In this document: positions 51,876-54,214 of the stretch, one piece after another | Layout: each line of letters starts with the position of its first letter | Numbering within the stretch: position 1 is the first letter of the stretch | Source: Streptococcus sanguinis SK49 | GTDB taxonomy: Bacteria; Bacillota; Bacilli; Lactobacillales; Streptococcaceae | DNA: 54,214 nucleotides | Reading direction: 5' to 3' | NCBI RefSeq assembly: GCF_000212815.1 | Contig: NZ_GL890985.1 | Location: 738,534 to 792,747 of the forward strand | Notes under the pieces: model-generated | Seen by the model: the letters and a program-made list of their open reading frames with translations, nothing else | What the model was told of the DNA's origin: nothing | Database searches by the model: none | Program-made: the position numbers and the translations under genes

Positions 51876-52664
51876 ATGATTTCCATTCATATCTTGATTG
51901 CTATGCTGCTGATTTTAGGGACAGTCCTTGTTCCTTTAGTTTATTTTAAAAAGACCAAGCACATTTCTCTATTAGTCTTTCTTTTAGGGGGAGTCGGTTT
52001 TTATTTATCGAGTCAAGTTCTGGAAAATATTTTGCATCGTATCGTTTTACAGCCTCAGGCTGATGGAACTATCGCTTTGCAGACGGAAAATCCTTGGCTA
52101 TACGTTCTTTATGCTGTTGCTGCGGCAGCTATTTTTGAAGAAACAGCCCGCTGGGTCATCTTTTACTGGCTGCAAAAGAAGCGTCCACTGACCTTTAGGG
52201 ATGGTGTGGCCTATGGCTTGGGGCATGGTGGTATTGAGGCTTTGTTTGTTGGCATTGTCAGTCTCTTAAACTTTTGGGTTATAGCTCAGGTAGTGACTCA
52301 GGGGAATGCCCAGACGCTGGCTCAAATTCCTCAAGCAGTTATTGACAATGTCCGTTCCATGAGTGCTGGCAGCATCTATCTTTTGGCTCTTGAGCGGATC
52401 TTGGCTATTCTCATCCAAATTTTGCTGACCTTCTGGGTTTGGAAGGCAGTCAAGGAGAAGGCTCCAGTGTATTTTTTAGCCGCTCTGGGACTTCACGCCC
52501 TGATTGACTTAGCGCCTGCTCTGGCTCAGGTAGGCTTTCTTCCGCCACTGGCTGTTGAGGCTCTGCTCTTAGTAGAAGTAGTGGCACTAGTCTTTCTGAC
52601 CAAGAAAATTTTGAAAGTTTACCTGAAGGAAAGGTTCAATCATGGGCATCAGTCAAACGCTTAA
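51876..52664 (+). CDS. YhfC-type intramembrane protease
   Basis: 262 residues with about seven helices, related to the YhfC (PF10086) branch of the CPBP/PrsW superfamily. The candidate active-site residues are the Glu pair in IFEETARW, the His and Glu in GLGHGGIEALFVG, and the His in LGLHALIDL. Start at the ATG after TTAGGAG; an in-frame codon at 51807 lies inside the promoter. It overlaps the following ArsR gene by 23 bp. A role in cleaving a membrane peptide or regulator is plausible but unproven. Confidence 0.82.
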   Translation: MISIHILIAMLLILGTVLVPLVYFKKTKHISLLVFLLGGVGFYLSSQVLENILHRIVLQPQADGTIALQTENPWLYVLYAVAAAAIFEETARWVIFYWLQKKRPLTFRDGVAYGLGHGGIEALFVGIVSLLNFWVIAQVVTQGNAQTLAQIPQAVIDNVRSMSAGSIYLLALERILAILIQILLTFWVWKAVKEKAPVYFLAALGLHALIDLAPALAQVGFLPPLAVEALLLVEVVALVFLTKKILKVYLKERFNHGHQSNA

Positions 52665-52923
52665 AGCCCTAGCTGACCCAGTTCGAAGGGGGATTCTGGA
52701 AATGCTCAAGCATGGTCCGAAGTCTGCTGGGGAGATTGCTCAAGCTTTTGAGCTGACTCCTGCGACGGTATCCTACCACCTCTCTCAGCTAAAGAAAGCC
52801 GGTCTGCTCATAGAAGAAAAGCAGAAGAACTTTATTTATTACAGCTTAGATGTCACTGTTTTTGAAGAAATTCTTGTCTGGTTTCAATCTCTTGGAGGAG
52901 GAAACGAAAATGAAAAAAAATAG
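52642..52923 (+). CDS. ArsR-family repressor, SdpR-like (copy 2)
   Basis: 93 residues, strongly similar to the copy at 50642 (same MGIS start, ALADPVRR, HGPKSAGEIAQAFELTPATV, YHLSQLKKAGL, FIYYSLD). The recognition helix is nearly identical, so both copies probably bind the same operators. Overlaps the protease gene before it and the SdpI-like gene after it. Confidence 0.87.
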   Translation: MGISQTLKALADPVRRGILEMLKHGPKSAGEIAQAFELTPATVSYHLSQLKKAGLLIEEKQKNFIYYSLDVTVFEEILVWFQSLGGGNENEKK

Positions 52924-53407
52924 TTTACAAGAATTAGGTTGGGCGCTTGGCGTCATGCTCTTGCCAGTTTTATATGCCATCTGGGTCTATCAAACATTAC
53001 CAGAAAACTTGGCTATTCACTTTGACTTATCTGGAAAAGGAAATGCTTTTTTACCTAAGTTTTTAGTAGTTTCGGCTTTTCCAATTGTCATGATGCTGCT
53101 AGAAGTTATGATCTATTGGACAACCATTGCCAAAGATATCTTAAATAGAACCTTTAAGCACCTTATTCGCTGGATATTTCCTTTTACCTTTGTTTCGCTG
53201 TATCTAGCTACCATTTATCGGGGTTTAAATGAGAGTTTTGATGTGCGTAAAATAGCAACTATGCTAGTTGCTTTGGTTTTCATAATTGTAGGCAATTACT
53301 TGCCCAAAAAAGTACAAGCTGACAGAAATTCCATGAATAGAAAATGGGCACACCTCTTTGTTTTGTTAGGATTTCTTACTTTTATAGTCAGCATTTTCTA
53401 TTTGTAA
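52910..53407 (+). CDS. SdpI-like membrane protein 3 (DUF1648)
   Basis: 165 residues from the ATG after TTGGAGGAGG. The DUF1648 signature is best preserved here (YQTLPENLAIHFDLSGKGN), followed by FPIVMMLLEVMIYW and VGNYLPKK. Five helices. Forms a second ArsR-SdpI cassette (14-bp overlap). Confidence 0.85.
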   Translation: MKKNSLQELGWALGVMLLPVLYAIWVYQTLPENLAIHFDLSGKGNAFLPKFLVVSAFPIVMMLLEVMIYWTTIAKDILNRTFKHLIRWIFPFTFVSLYLATIYRGLNESFDVRKIATMLVALVFIIVGNYLPKKVQADRNSMNRKWAHLFVLLGFLTFIVSIFYL

Positions 53408-53454
53408 GCGGATTTATGCTATAATGGTATCAAGTATCAAATAAAAGGGTTATC

Positions 53455-54141
53455 ATGATTACCAAGGAGCATTATCAATTTATCCGGCAGCACCCTGCCT
53501 TTGTCAATCTGCCAGTGGAGCTTTTCGATAAATTAGCAGTGGAGATTCAGTATCGCAAGATTCCAAAAGGGCAAATTATCTTTTTTGCAGGAGACCGACG
53601 TGAGCGACTTTTTCTCTTATCTCAAGGTTATGTGCGGATTGAGCAATATGATTCGACGGACACATTTTCTTATATGGATTATGTCAAGAAAAACAGTGTT
53701 TTCCCCTATGGAGGTATGTTTTTTGATGAGTGCTACCATTATACAGCCAGCGCTGTCACCAATGTCGAATATTTCTCCATTCCTATTGATTTATTTGAAG
53801 AATATTCTAAGAAGAGTGTGGATCAGCTTTTGTTTATTACCAAGCGGTTGTCGCAAATCTTGGAATTTCAGGAACTTCGTCTGCGTAATGTTGTAGCAGC
53901 CAGTGCCAGCGAGCGTGTGGTTCAGTCCTTGTCTCTACTCTGCATGGATTTGTGCAAAGTGGAAGATAGCCTGCCCTTTCCTATCAGTATGAAAGAGTTG
54001 GCAAAACTAGGAGCCACGACTCGGGAAACGGTCAATCAAGTTCTGAAAAAGCTCTTGGATGAAGGTCGGATTGAATACCAACATAAAAAATTAACTTTTA
54101 AAGAGAAAGAGTATTTCATGAAATACCTTGCTGGAAGCTAA
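53455..54141 (+). CDS. flp: Crp/Fnr-family transcriptional regulator (Flp/ArcR-like)
   Basis: 228 residues. An N-terminal cyclic-nucleotide-binding-like domain (IPKGQIIFFAGDRRERLFLLSQGYVRI) is followed by a long dimer helix and a C-terminal winged helix with MKELAKLGATTRETVNQVLKKL. No N-terminal Cys cluster for a 4Fe-4S centre, so it is not a classical FNR. It resembles the Flp/ArcR-type activator encoded just before arcA in oral streptococci. The window ends 73 bp later, so arcA is not visible. A TATAAT at about 53419 gives it its own promoter. Confidence 0.8.
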   Translation: MITKEHYQFIRQHPAFVNLPVELFDKLAVEIQYRKIPKGQIIFFAGDRRERLFLLSQGYVRIEQYDSTDTFSYMDYVKKNSVFPYGGMFFDECYHYTASAVTNVEYFSIPIDLFEEYSKKSVDQLLFITKRLSQILEFQELRLRNVVAASASERVVQSLSLLCMDLCKVEDSLPFPISMKELAKLGATTRETVNQVLKKLLDEGRIEYQHKKLTFKEKEYFMKYLAGS

Positions 54142-54165
54142 TCGGTTCTGATTGGCTTCTTTTTT
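54134..54165 (+). terminator. Terminator of Crp/Fnr regulator
   Basis: GAAGCTAATC pairs with GATTGGCTTC (the stop codon is in the stem), then T-run. Confidence 0.85.
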
Positions 54166-54214
54166 GCTTATGAATTCAAAATATTCTAATATTAACCGTG
54201 TACTAATTTTATTT

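Overview
The window is a contiguous piece of a low-GC Gram-positive chromosome, almost certainly an oral Streptococcus close to the sanguinis/gordonii/cristatus/sinensis group. The evidence is the housekeeping order pbp2B-recR-ddl-murF, the prfC, comEA-comEC, holA-sodA and cshA neighbourhoods, an LPxTG surface protein, an exact ComX (cin) box before comEA, and a Crp/Fnr regulator of the kind found with streptococcal arginine deiminase genes at the right edge. No rRNA, tRNA, CRISPR array or prophage was seen.

Layout. 1-490 is the 3' end of a sortase-anchored adhesin. 560-6770 holds a dispersed antimicrobial-peptide resistance regulon: a small (apparently frameshifted) membrane-peptide gene, a BceAB-type ABC transporter and a nisin-resistance (NSR) type S41 protease. 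Each starts from a promoter carrying the same BceR-type box (TNACA-N4-TGTAA) plus a downstream half-site, with fixed spacing to the -10. An amino-acid permease with a one-base defect in its first codons lies between them. 6.8-9.1 kb holds two GNAT acetyltransferases and a small operon of a Tad2/DUF2829-like protein, a short-chain dehydrogenase and an acidic protein. 9.3-16.3 kb is core metabolism and cell wall: gpmA, pbp2B, recR, ddl, murF and a Nudix hydrolase. 16.4-18.1 kb holds a tandem pair of YwaF-like membrane proteins and a decayed small gene. Then follow prfC, a CorA transporter, the oxidative TCA branch acn-citZ-icd, and the cshA helicase with a structured leader.

29-35 kb holds a DeoR-type regulator, an ICMT-like methyltransferase, a minus-strand operon (tRNA methyltransferase, GIY-YIG protein, acetyltransferase/glycosyltransferase fusion) and a P-type ATPase; two of these minus-strand genes look leaderless. 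35-43.9 kb holds plsC, an HXXEE membrane protein, the DNA-uptake genes comEA-comEC, a DUF805 protein with a long Gln-rich repeat tail, holA, sodA and a secreted beta-lactamase-fold protein.

43.9-53.4 kb is the most unusual region. It is a cluster apparently controlled by SdpR-like ArsR repressors through repeated ATTTAGAA-N4-TTCTAAAT operators. It contains two paralogous tiny single-TM peptides, an ABC exporter, three SdpI-like membrane proteins, two ArsR repressors, a 34-residue hydrophobic peptide, a membrane-tethered serine hydrolase, two CPBP proteases and a YhfC-type intramembrane protease. An internally deleted ISL3 element sits inside it. No SdpA/B/C toxin genes are present. The composition suggests a self-regulated peptide production/immunity or envelope-defence system; this is inference. 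The window closes with a Crp/Fnr regulator.

Three separate one-base frame disruptions (near 847, 3993-3998 and 17968) were noted; they could be real mutations or assembly errors.
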